From Paraphysomonas bandaiensis (taxonomy: Eukaryota > Chrysophyceae): 25,006 nt of DNA. Position numbers and translations under genes: made by a program. Each line of letters starts with the position of its first letter. Within the stretch, counting starts at the first letter, position 1. This document shows, in pieces, positions 10,252 through 18,607 of the stretch. The stretch is from contig CBFFRP010000499.1 in NCBI GenBank assembly GCA_965644295.1, forward strand, positions 1-25,006. Reading direction: 5' to 3'. A model generated the notes under the pieces. That model had not been told where the DNA came from, did not search any database, and saw only the letters and a list, made by a program, of their open reading frames with translations.

Positions 10252-10255
10252 TCCC
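10252..10255. repeat. Target site duplication (TCCC), left copy
   Basis: TCCC directly flanks the left LTR and recurs at 17204-17207 after the right LTR. Removing the element and one copy restores a continuous hAT terminal sequence, which confirms the boundaries. Confidence 0.85.
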
Positions 10256-11603
10256 TGCAATGGAACTCAGGTTGGGACCTGAGAGCCAAACTCTAAATAA
10301 GCTAAAACTCGCTTTAAGAGAGAGAATGTTGCTTATTATTAACCTATACTACTTCTGCAGTACTAAATGCTTCTCGGCACCCCAAGAAACTAAAGCACAA
10401 CTCACCAGCTATGCAGTTCAGTACTAAACAGAAAAGTGACGAGCTACAACAACCAACAAAGAGAGAACAAGCTTAACTAAAAAGAATGACGATGCGCTTG
10501 AGCGTTGACAGCCACACAGTGACTAAATCCAAATTTTCTGCGAAGGAGTGACGATATTTATGAATATTCTTGGAGAATTCTTCTTCTTCATACTCTACAC
10601 ATTAATGTATGGACTCTGCCGTATACACTCTCAACTGCTGCTCATCTAAACGATAATGGGCACTCGACCAATCAGCATTGAGAATAGGGAAAGCATTGGT
10701 TCAGTATTCGCTTCCTGTATTTATACAGTGTAGGGTACAGTATACTGACACCGTATACCTACGAGTGATATAGACGCATACATACGATAGAGGAATACTG
10801 CAAATACATCATATACAGTGTATACGGTATACAGTGCGGTTGCTGAGAGGAGATGCAGCTCGCTCCTAACTGCCATCTTAATGTGATTGCAGCACACATA
10901 CCGAACATACTTGTAAGCGAGCAGATTATCGTGAAAATTGAACAATATGTCCAGAGATGCATTACCATTGTACTCGCTAAAGACCACTGCTTCTTCAATT
11001 GCCGATATAGAGTACGAGGCGATATAGTATATTGACTGTTCAGCATCAGTACGAGGGTCCACACAGTGTGATGATCAAATGGAAGGTACCGTAAAATCAT
11101 GTAATCAGTACGTACAGTCATGACAGGTGATATATAGGTCCTTCTTCCAGACAGAGGTGGTCTATGGCAACCCTTAGTCACCATTAATTGGAAATGGATA
11201 TATGCACCACACAGAGGCACATAATAACGGTAAAGAAGCCGCAGACGCATCCACTGACTGCAGGAAAAGCACGTATACACTGTTTACGTACTATAGGTGA
11301 TTGTAGAAGCTACATATGTGCATTTACAGGCCACTGGTTGAATATAGAGCCATGTACACATATATACCATATATTAGGGTAAGGATACAACATATATATA
11401 TATTCTGTAGAAGGGTCACAACCTATACATATATGTGTGGGTGAAAGAGAGAAACTAGGTTAGTATGTACGCATATATATATGTATACATCCAAACTGTA
11501 ATAATAATAACTCTTCAAAAGAATTATATATCACAGCCCAGCATATAGAATAGAAGATAGTGCTGATGATTATAAACCTGCTTTAAACCTGCACAGGTTT
11601 ACA
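10256..11603 (-). repeat. 3' LTR (1348 bp)
   Basis: It matches 15856-17203 at a constant offset of 5600. Mismatches are seen near 10769, 10772, 10913, 11040, 11158 and 11207. It contains clustered GTATAC/TACAGTGTATAC motifs (10740-10840) and several ATATATAT runs (11390-11490). The long ORFs inside it are duplicated in both LTRs and have no protein-like signature; I treat them as chance. Confidence 0.95.
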
Positions 11604-11606
11604 CTA

Positions 11607-11633
11607 CCCTCTCTCTCCTTCTCCTCCTTTCCC
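11607..11633 (-). promoter_or_regulatory. Polypurine tract (plus-strand priming site)
   Basis: A 27-base uninterrupted pyrimidine run on the given strand is all purine on the element strand. It lies three bases from the 3' LTR and just after the pol stop codon. This is the expected place for the RNase H-resistant primer of second-strand synthesis. Confidence 0.9.
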
Positions 11634-11635
11634 GT

Positions 11636-14600
11636 CTATTCCTGGGTTGGGCCATCCACAGCGAGGATTTCGGGGTGGTGCTTGGTGATCGTATCATCCA
11701 CGAGAATCATGCTGGATTCATCGAATTCCCATTGACGACCCCACGCATAAACCATGTAATTATCAAAGCCATATAATTGCTTGTTGAGGTCAAATCGAAC
11801 GGTAATTTTCTTGCGACTCCCGCCCTTGTGATACCAACGGAGGTAGGTAAAAGGAACAACATAGCTGGAAGTTTCCCAGTCTGGAAGCTGTAGGGATTCA
11901 TAAAAAAGGTCCCCAAAGAATCTCAAATCCACGTATACTGTGTCCCCCGGTGATACTGAGGTAATGTTTTCCTTGCGCTTGTCTCGTATGAATCTTGTGG
12001 CCATATCCGTGTCCAAGGATAGGTGAAAAAGGAAAGGCTTACTCTGGCAGAAGTCATAGTACGCCTCACATAGGATATCAGGGGTATACGGAATATCAAG
12101 AACTTCTCCATCAGCATACTTAACCTTGAAAGTCATCGAAGTCCTCTTTCTGCAGTCTCCCTTGTAGCCAAGAATCTTATCGACCATGAACTGCTCCTGA
12201 TCTCGCATTGCAGCATTGAAAGCCTCCTCTGCCGAACCATAGAATAGCTCAAGATCCTCAACCGAAAACTTTTTTATTGCTCCACTTATCAGATTCCTAC
12301 AATCCACATCGTTTTTGTATTGATGGACAACTTGCATTGGACCCTTATGACGACACGCCAGTTTAGGATGTGGTTTTGGACCAGCATCAAACAAGACAAA
12401 ATCTCCTGGCGCATACATATTTTGGGGCATAAGTCTCGCTTGACTCGCTCTTTCTTCAACCAACTGATCTTGAAATTTCTTCGAAGCCTCTCGGAGCACT
12501 GTTAGATTCTCATTTAGCTGTTTTAGCAGCATGTGGGACGGTTCACCCTCACAATCTTTCAAAAGATCCTTATATACCGCGTCCACGGATCCAAATACAA
12601 GCTCAAACGGCGTAAATCCAGTCTCTGAGGACACATGATCATTGAGAATGTATTGTACGGAAGGAATCTTTGTAACATCATCGAAGATATCTTGGATCCT
12701 TGTGTCAAATACTAGTGCTCGCAAATGCCGCACCACTTCCTTTATTGGCCTCTCTGTACCGTTAGCATGTTTATCTGCAATGCTAAACACATGGCGCATT
12801 CCCATGAGCTGAACTAACTCTGCGAATAACTTCGAGGTAAGGTCAGTACCCAAATCTGAGATAATCATGTCAGTATGTCCAAAATTGCTCCAATATATCC
12901 ACACAGAAGCAGCTAAATTTTTCGCTGTAACGCCTATTATCGCTCTGAGAAATGCATGTTTGCTGAACAAATTAACAATGACCAGGATATGTGATTCACC
13001 GTTCTTCCCTGCTGGTGTTATCTTCACAGCATCTATTCCAATGACACTTCTCGCATGTGGGGGTTTCAGTGTTCTAGGGATCTTAATTAAACGGTTTTTA
13101 CGCTCTCTCCGTGTTTTCTCACAGCACGCACACGAACTCACAAAGTCTGCTATTTCTTTATATGGAATCTGATGCCCAGGACACAGTTTATTCAGCCGAT
13201 TCCACATCTCTTTAGCTCCCCAGTGGCCTGATTGGGCATTATGTACTTCCTCCATAAGTTCCTGGGCCCTTAATCTAGATACAGGCTCAGGGGCTGTCTC
13301 TGATATATCAGTTAGGTCGAATACGTTCATGAGGGCGTGGAATGTCCAATCATCATCACTATCCTCTTCACCCATTGTTCTATCATGATCCGAATCATCC
13401 ATGGAGATCATAAATAAACGCGATAGGGCGTCGGCCACAGTATTTTCTCTTCCACTGATATGTTGTACAACAAAATCAAACGATTGTAGATAAACTCTCC
13501 ATCTGACTATTTTCGGCACTTCTGACGCCTCCATCCATCTTAGATTGTTATGGTCTGTCTGGACGATGAAGTGTTTCCCAATCAGGTAATACGCAAAATG
13601 TCTCACCGCATAAAAGATGGCATATCCTTCTTGCTCAATTGTTGACCATCTCATAGCTTCAGGTGAAAATTTCTTTGAACACATGGCTATAACTTGGTAT
13701 ACAACTTCACCATTTTCGAGGCGTTTTACTTGGAATAGGACTGCTCCAATACCGAACTCACTAGCATCCGTACGCAAGAACCACTCCAATTCGTAGTCTG
13801 GGTAAAAGACTGAACAAGCCTCTTGAAGTCCAGTTTTATAGTCCTCCCATTCCTGCCTATAATCTATTTTCCACGTGGTTTCGTCCCAATTAAAATCTTG
13901 CTTTGTAAGGTCCGTCAAATGCTTCACCTTGTCCTTGTAGTTCTCAACAAATGGCGCAAAGAACACACCCATACCCAGCATTGACCTCACCTTTTTCTGA
14001 CGATTCCCACTCTCCGGAAAAGGAATTTTCAAAATAGCTTCCTTCCTATCATTGGTCAACTCATAAGAATGATGTCTGCAATTGTAACCAAAAAAATGAA
14101 CTTCTCTTTTCCCTAACCATGTCTTAGCAAATTTCAATACAACGCTGTGTTCAATGCAACGATCAAGGAACAAGTCGAGCTTCCTATACGCATCATCATA
14201 ATCCTTTGCCAATATTAAAACGTTGTCGAACAGACATATAGCCCAGTCAAAATCACCAAATAATTCCATAATAGTTTGTTGAAGCTTTCCACTGCCCGGT
14301 CCTATACCCTCAGGAACATATAACGGCTGGAATTGACCCCATGGGGTCTGAATCGATAGTTTGGCCGAGGTTTGCTCAGTCACGGGTATCTGGTGGAATG
14401 CGTTCGTTAGATCAATGTCTAGGAAGATTTCATACTCAATAATACGATCCAGCTGATGACGCACATTCGGAATATAGTAATGTGGGATTTCCATATATTT
14501 ATTGATGATTCGATAGTCACCACATAGTCTGATAAATGGCTTAGTCGCCTTAGGGGCCACTGTGAGACATGAAGCCCAGGGTGATGAACTTTTTACGTAA

Positions 14601-15550
14601 ATATACCCTCTCAGACGCATAAACTCTTGTTCAGTAGCCTCATAGAGCCTAGGATTGATAGGTCGTGCCTTTGGTTTCAGTCGGTGGGGTAGATCCTCTC
14701 TAAATTTTATATCCAATGGCTCGATCCCCTTCATACCTGTCCACTTCTCCGGTACAAAAGCATTCACGCCTTTCCCACGTAGAAGTTCTTCAACTTTAGT
14801 GGATTTTCGAAATTCAGGGTCAATATGGTCCTCGAACATACTTATAAACTCACTGATTGCATCTTCTCGCGATTTACCCAGAAATAGTGACACATCCCCA
14901 AAACTCGTAGGCAGAGGGTTATCCTTTTCTTCAGAAGCTTCTTCTGCTGATGAAAAACTCCACGGCTGTAGGTATTGTTCGACGTCTGACACATGCAAAG
15001 TCTGCAACTCTGGTAAATGCATATTCTCGGTCCTAACTGCCTCAACTTCTGATTTAAAGAACTGCCATAGTTCTCCAAGAATCGCCGGCATACCTATGAT
15101 GACTTCGTTTTGTAGCATCTCAAGGACAACGAAATCTCCGGAGTATATAATATCTTGCTGTTCACTCGATATCTTCATGTCTAATTGGATTGTTGTATCA
15201 CTTTCAAGTCTTGTCTTGTTGTCAGCCAGCCCGATCTTCAAATTCTTTTTAATAATTCTCTTGTTCTCTAGTTGTTCTCTTATTTTTGTGAAAATTCTCT
15301 TACTGATGTAGTTCGCACACAGGGCTCCAGTGTCGAACAAAACTCTAATCTTATCTGACATTACAACATTATTATCAAAATTGCTGCTTAACAGCTGTCC
15401 ATTAAAATGCACCATGTCCGGGGTAGCTTGAAAATTTCTCACCAAATCCCCCACAATGGCACATAACTCATGTGGAGGCATCTTCGACTCATCAGGATTC
15501 ACAAGTATGTTTTCATTATCCTGGTGAGTGCCGGAGACGCCTCCTACCAG
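11636..15550 (-). CDS. pol: Pol polyprotein: protease, RT, RNase H, integrase, chromodomain-like, C-terminal extension
   Basis: The frame is open from just after the TAA at 15551-15553. No ATG occurs until 15481, so expression as a Gag-Pol readthrough product is likely. Residues are numbered from GTG at 15502. Protease: DTGA 57-60. RT: motif A LDIDLTNAFH with D364; motif C reads FDN (425-427), not the usual Y/F-x-D-D. RNase H: D579 (TDAS), E624, D650 (TDHNN), D691 (ADALSR). Integrase: zinc site H754, H760, C791, C794; catalytic D824, D883, E917; then a GPMQV motif (1054-1058). Residues about 1104-1160 resemble a chromodomain, which in this group can steer integration to chromatin. About 125 further residues follow with no known domain. 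No stop or frameshift was found in 1288 codons. Confidence 0.92.
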   Translation of the reverse strand: MVGGVSGTHQDNENILVNPDESKMPPHELCAIVGDLVRNFQATPDMVHFNGQLLSSNFDNNVVMSDKIRVLFDTGALCANYISKRIFTKIREQLENKRIIKKNLKIGLADNKTRLESDTTIQLDMKISSEQQDIIYSGDFVVLEMLQNEVIIGMPAILGELWQFFKSEVEAVRTENMHLPELQTLHVSDVEQYLQPWSFSSAEEASEEKDNPLPTSFGDVSLFLGKSREDAISEFISMFEDHIDPEFRKSTKVEELLRGKGVNAFVPEKWTGMKGIEPLDIKFREDLPHRLKPKARPINPRLYEATEQEFMRLRGYIYVKSSSPWASCLTVAPKATKPFIRLCGDYRIINKYMEIPHYYIPNVRHQLDRIIEYEIFLDIDLTNAFHQIPVTEQTSAKLSIQTPWGQFQPLYVPEGIGPGSGKLQQTIMELFGDFDWAICLFDNVLILAKDYDDAYRKLDLFLDRCIEHSVVLKFAKTWLGKREVHFFGYNCRHHSYELTNDRKEAILKIPFPESGNRQKKVRSMLGMGVFFAPFVENYKDKVKHLTDLTKQDFNWDETTWKIDYRQEWEDYKTGLQEACSVFYPDYELEWFLRTDASEFGIGAVLFQVKRLENGEVVYQVIAMCSKKFSPEAMRWSTIEQEGYAIFYAVRHFAYYLIGKHFIVQTDHNNLRWMEASEVPKIVRWRVYLQSFDFVVQHISGRENTVADALSRLFMISMDDSDHDRTMGEEDSDDDWTFHALMNVFDLTDISETAPEPVSRLRAQELMEEVHNAQSGHWGAKEMWNRLNKLCPGHQIPYKEIADFVSSCACCEKTRRERKNRLIKIPRTLKPPHARSVIGIDAVKITPAGKNGESHILVIVNLFSKHAFLRAIIGVTAKNLAASVWIYWSNFGHTDMIISDLGTDLTSKLFAELVQLMGMRHVFSIADKHANGTERPIKEVVRHLRALVFDTRIQDIFDDVTKIPSVQYILNDHVSSETGFTPFELVFGSVDAVYKDLLKDCEGEPSHMLLKQLNENLTVLREASKKFQDQLVEERASQARLMPQNMYAPGDFVLFDAGPKPHPKLACRHKGPMQVVHQYKNDVDCRNLISGAIKKFSVEDLELFYGSAEEAFNAAMRDQEQFMVDKILGYKGDCRKRTSMTFKVKYADGEVLDIPYTPDILCEAYYDFCQSKPFLFHLSLDTDMATRFIRDKRKENITSVSPGDTVYVDLRFFGDLFYESLQLPDWETSSYVVPFTYLRWYHKGGSRKKITVRFDLNKQLYGFDNYMVYAWGRQWEFDESSMILVDDTITKHHPEILAVDGPTQE

Positions 15551-15814
15551 TTAGGCTCTGGTCTGGTCCCGCTTTAGGACCTTGGGGTATCCATCTCTCT
15601 CAATCGTAGCCAACTTCTTCATTAACCATTGCCTGGTCTCTTTAGCTGATACATGCGATCCATCATCCCTTTCATCATCTTTATCAAGAGTGCGCTCGCC
15701 CTCCAAAATACTGAGTCTAGATTCGAGTGCGGCAGATCTATCCGCTGGTAAGTCCATTTTCACAACCAAAGACTGTAAAAGAGTCTTTATAGTGTCTTCT
15801 TCGTCAATTTCCAT
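15551..15814 (-). CDS. Short Gag-like leader ORF (87 aa), same frame as pol
   Basis: The first ATG inside the element (15812-15814), 42 bases from the 5' LTR, opens an 87-aa acidic, helical frame (MEIDEEDTIKTLLQSLVVKM...). It ends QTRA, then TAA at 15551-15553, and pol continues in the same frame. The frame is also open upstream into the LTR (to 15889). It sits where Gag belongs. It is far shorter than a usual Ty3/gypsy Gag and has no CCHC knuckle or recognisable capsid. It may be a Gag left after internal deletion, or a leader peptide of an element that borrows Gag. Confidence 0.55.
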   Translation of the reverse strand: MEIDEEDTIKTLLQSLVVKMDLPADRSAALESRLSILEGERTLDKDDERDDGSHVSAKETRQWLMKKLATIERDGYPKVLKRDQTRA

Positions 15815-15855
15815 TGTTAACAATATTTTCCGGCTTTTAACCCAAGTAAATTTAC

Positions 15856-17203
15856 TGCAATGGAACTCAGGTTGGGACCTGAGAGCCAAACTCTAAATAA
15901 GCTAAAACTCGCTTTAAGAGAGAGAATGTTGCTTATTATTAACCTATACTACTTCTGCAGTACTAAATGCTTCTCGGCACCCCAAGAAACTAAAGCACAA
16001 CTCACCAGCTATGCAGTTCAGTACTAAACAGAAAAGTGACGAGCTACAACAACCAACAAAGAGAGAACAAGCTTAACTAAAAAGAATGACGATGCGCTTG
16101 AGCGTTGACAGCCACACAGTGACTAAATCCAAATTTTCTGCGAAGGAGTGACGATATTTATGAATATTCTTGGAGAATTCTTCTTCTTCATACTCTACAC
16201 ATTAATGTATGGACTCTGCCGTATACACTCTCAACTGCTGCTCATCTAAACGATAATGGGCACTCGACCAATCAGCATTGAGAATAGGGAAAGCATTGGT
16301 TCAGTATTCGCTTCCTGTATTTATACAGTGTAGGGTACAGTATACTGATACTGTATACCTACGAGTGATATAGACGCATACATACGATAGAGGAATACTG
16401 CAAATACATCATATACAGTGTATACGGTATACAGTGCGGTTGCTGAGAGGAGATGCAGCTCGCTCCTAACTGCCATCTTAATGTGATTGCAGCACACATA
16501 CCGAACATACTTATAAGCGAGCAGATTATCGTGAAAATTGAACAATATGTCCAGAGATGCATTACCATTGTACTCGCTAAAGACCACTGCTTCTTCAATT
16601 GCCGATATAGAGTACGAGGCGATATAGTATATTGACTGTGCAGCATCAGTACGAGGGTCCACACAGTGTGATGATCAAATGGAAGGTACCGTAAAATCAT
16701 GTAATCAGTACGTACAGTCATGACAGGTGATATATAGGTCCTTCTTCCAGACAGAGGCGGTCTATGGCAACCCTTAGTCACCATTAATTGGAAATGGATA
16801 TATGCACCACACAGAGGCACATAATAACGGTAAAGAAGCCGCAGACACATCCACTGACTGCAGGAAAAGCACGTATACACTGTTTACGTACTATAGGTGA
16901 TTGTAGAAGCTACATATGTGCATTTACAGGCCACTGGTTGAATATAGAGCCATGTACACATATATACCATATATTAGGGTAAGGATACAACATATATATA
17001 TATTCTGTAGAAGGGTCACAACCTATACATATATGTGTGGGTGAAAGAGAGAAACTAGGTTAGTATGTACGCATATATATATGTATACATCCAAACTGTA
17101 ATAATAATAACTCTTCAAAAGAATTATATATCACAGCCCAGCATATAGAATAGAAGATAGTGCTGATGATTATAAACCTGCTTTAAACCTGCACAGGTTT
17201 ACA
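15856..17203 (-). repeat. 5' LTR (1348 bp)
   Basis: This is the partner of 10256-11603. On the element strand it begins TGTAAACC and ends ATTGCA. It should hold the promoter and transcript start. AT-rich tracts with TATA-like sequence are frequent, so no single TATA box is assigned. Confidence 0.95.
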
Positions 17204-17215
17204 TCCCTATCCCTG
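17204..17215 (-). mobile_element. Last 12 bp of hAT copy 1, with the right TCCC target duplication
   Basis: TCCCTATCCCTG completes the hAT terminus cut at 10255. The first four bases (17204-17207) are the right copy of the LTR element's target duplication. The intact arrangement is seen, reverse-complemented, at 23414-23433. The 8 bp after it (17216-17223, GTCACTAC) would be the hAT's own duplication, but the left partner is lost. Confidence 0.8.
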
Positions 17216-17289
17216 GTCACTACTATCAGCGAATATTTTACAATCATAGACATACAAAATCGTTCACAGTTCACAGTCAATATACTTCC
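17216..17289 (+). repeat. Right part of the older dispersed repeat
   Basis: It shares AATATTTTACAATC, ATAGACA and the CACAGTTCACAGTCAATRTA region with 21690-21745, in the same order and with similar spacing. It continues the repeat begun at 9495-9560. Confidence 0.5.
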
Positions 17290-17659
17290 CTCAACAACGT
17301 CAAACTCACACCTCTTCGTAGTGCTATGGGGGATAAGTACCAGAGATATTTCTTCGGGAATCTAACGTGAGCCACATATATAGTATATAGTCAGCAGATA
17401 ATTTTCTGCCCGCTCATAGCCAAATACTTGTGTGGTACAAGGAACACTAATTAGTGTCACTTGTGTAGACGTTTTTGGGCCTCGACGAATATATAAGGAT
17501 CCGAGACTGGGCCTACCTGAAGGGTAACCGGGGGTATTGGGCTGCCTGTTGAAGTCAAGCATCCGGGCTGTTCACCTCAAGGACTCAAAAATCCTGAAGT
17601 CAGCAGGTGTCAGGTATATCAACCTTCTGCTTGCTCACTGCATTTACTTTGACTGATAG
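17290..17659 (+). repeat. 370-bp dispersed repeat, copy 1 (left arm of a large inverted repeat)
   Basis: The unit runs from CTCAACAACGTCAAACTCAC to TTTGACTGATAG. It is matched in reverse at 17740-18109 with only a few mismatches, and again at 22954-23293. It contains a TATATAAGG stretch (17490-17498 region). The 66-aa ORF present in both arms has no recognisable domain and is probably incidental. A LINE 5' UTR or SINE-like body is possible. Confidence 0.85.
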
Positions 17660-17739
17660 AAAGTTAATCACTAGTTAGTTAAGTTGTTGTGCTACATTAG
17701 TTCTGACTCTTACACGCCTTTGGTGCAACCACTTTTGCT
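17660..17739. repeat. 80-bp spacer of the inverted repeat, containing LINE 3'-end-like sequence
   Basis: The first part (GTTAATCACTAGTTAGTTAA) recurs, reversed, beside copy 3 near 22857-22876. The last part (TGGTGCAACCACTT, 17721-17734) matches the LINE 3' region near 4870-4885, reversed. The spacer therefore looks like the fused tails of two elements inserted head-out. Confidence 0.6.
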
Positions 17740-18109
17740 CTATCAATCAAAGTAAATGCAGTGAGCAAGCAGAAGGTTGATATACCTGACACCTGCTGAC
17801 TTCAGGATTTTTGAGTCCTTGAGGTGAACAGCCCGGATGCTTGACTTCAACAGGCAGCCCAATACCCCCGGTTACCCTTCAGGTGGGCCCAGTCTCGGAT
17901 CCTTATATATTCGTCGAGGCCCAAAAACGTCTACACAAGTGACACTAATTAGTGTTCCTTGTACCACACAAGTATTTGGCTATGAGCGGGCAGAAAATTA
18001 TCTGCTGACTATATACTATATATGTGGCTCACGTTAGATTCCCGAAGAAATATCTCTGGTACTTATCCCCCAGAGCACTACGAAGAGGTGTGAGTTCGAC
18101 TTTGTTGAG
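17740..18109 (-). repeat. 370-bp dispersed repeat, copy 2 (right arm of the inverted repeat)
   Basis: It is the reverse complement of copy 1, at exactly the same length. Differences seen include single bases in the ACCCTTCAGGT(A/G)GG, CCCCCA(G/T)AG and GAGTT(C/T)GAC(T/G)TTGTTGAG stretches. If the locus is transcribed, the two arms would fold into a long double-stranded RNA. Confidence 0.85.
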
Positions 18110-18174
18110 AGATATTATAAACACCTTGTCAACCTGGTAATTGTTGCACTCTCTAATTTCTAATGTATTTATGC

Positions 18175-18197
18175 CAAGGTTTTTCTTCTACTTGACA
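18175..18197. repeat. 23-bp target site duplication, left copy (LINE copy 2)
   Basis: It is perfectly identical to 19385-19407; it starts CAAGGTTTTTC and ends CTTGACA. The pair flanks the truncated LINE exactly, which is the hallmark of target-primed insertion. Confidence 0.92.
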
Positions 18198-18334
18198 TAT
18201 ATTGAAGGTCTTTATATTTAGCAATAGGCGTTAAAAACTCGTTCCGATATAGTGGCTAGTTGAATGCTAGATATACTAGCTAGGCCTCTACCCATAACTA
18301 ATCAGCACAAACTTTATTATCCTACTATTTATCG

Positions 18335-18607
18335 CTACAGAAGCTGCTTGTGCGTCGCCGCAAGCACCAAGGTGCAACCACTTCCGTTCTTAATGTGGTT
18401 TGTGAGGTCGCCCTGCTCGTCTGTCTGAGGACTCACTGGCGCGTGTTGTCCGGGGGTCTCCCCTTGGGATAAGGATCCGCCTGGCTCTGAGGTACAGGGT
18501 TCTGTATTAAGGTCCTGAGTGTACCGAGCACTAGATGTGTGTACTGAGAGGTTGATGGTGTGGTGGAATGTGGCGGTGTCGACATGCACCGTCTGGGCGT
18601 TGGGCAT
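18335..18607 (-). CDS. Overlapping 90-aa ORF in LINE copy 2
   Basis: It is the counterpart of 4645-4917, with about nine amino-acid changes (such as Gly to Val and Leu to Arg) and no indels. It is listed only because the frame is open in both copies; it may be non-coding. Confidence 0.2.
   Translation of the reverse strand: MPNAQTVHVDTATFHHTINLSVHTSSARYTQDLNTEPCTSEPGGSLSQGETPGQHAPVSPQTDEQGDLTNHIKNGSGCTLVLAATHKQLL

Larger units (their letters stand above)
9570..10255 (-). mobile_element. hAT-family DNA transposon remnant (copy 1); its last 12 bp lie at 17204-17215
   Basis: The segment shares about 200 bp with 23461-23720 in the same orientation, including CATCAATAGTATTGATGG and multiple TATTGCAATA-type motifs that look like subterminal repeats. 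It carries the decayed 3' end of a hAT transposase on the minus strand. Its right end, joined across the LTR insertion to 17204-17215, reads as the reverse complement of CAGGGATAGGGAACAATATA. That is the terminus seen intact at 23414 in copy 2, and CAGGG starts are common in hAT inverted repeats. The left terminus of this copy is missing or too diverged to see. Most of the transposase is absent, so the copy cannot move by itself. Confidence 0.75.
10256..17203 (-). mobile_element. Ty3/gypsy-like LTR retrotransposon, 6948 bp, near-intact
   Basis: It has two 1348-bp LTRs (TG...CA), a 4-bp duplication and a polypurine tract. The polyprotein order is protease, RT, RNase H, integrase, chromodomain-like, which is the Ty3/gypsy order (integrase last). 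I count six mismatches between the LTRs (about 99.5% identity), so the insertion is recent. The internal part is only 4252 bp. It lacks a recognisable capsid or CCHC nucleocapsid, so it may depend on Gag from another element, or may have a very unusual one. No clear tRNA primer-binding site (TGG next to the 5' LTR) is seen: the internal sequence starts GTAAATTTACTTGGG, so any TGG is about 11 bases in. Confidence 0.92.

Noticed and set aside
10721-11280. 173-aa and 113-aa minus-strand ORFs inside the left LTR (repeated at 16321-16880)
   Set aside because: They are present only because the LTR is duplicated. Composition is not protein-like, there are two overlapping frames, and no motif is seen.
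14655-15311. 218-aa plus-strand ORF opposite pol
   Set aside because: It is an antisense shadow of the protease/RT region, whose real frame is unambiguous.
15835-15855. Primer-binding site next to the 5' LTR
   Set aside because: No TGG at the junction. The TTGGGTTAAAAGCC about 10 bases in cannot be matched to a tRNA end with confidence.
17362-18037. Paired 66-aa ORFs (MLDFNRQPNTPG...) in both arms of the inverted repeat
   Set aside because: Identity follows from the DNA repeat. Copy 3 carries a 30-bp deletion inside the ORF region, and no domain is recognisable.
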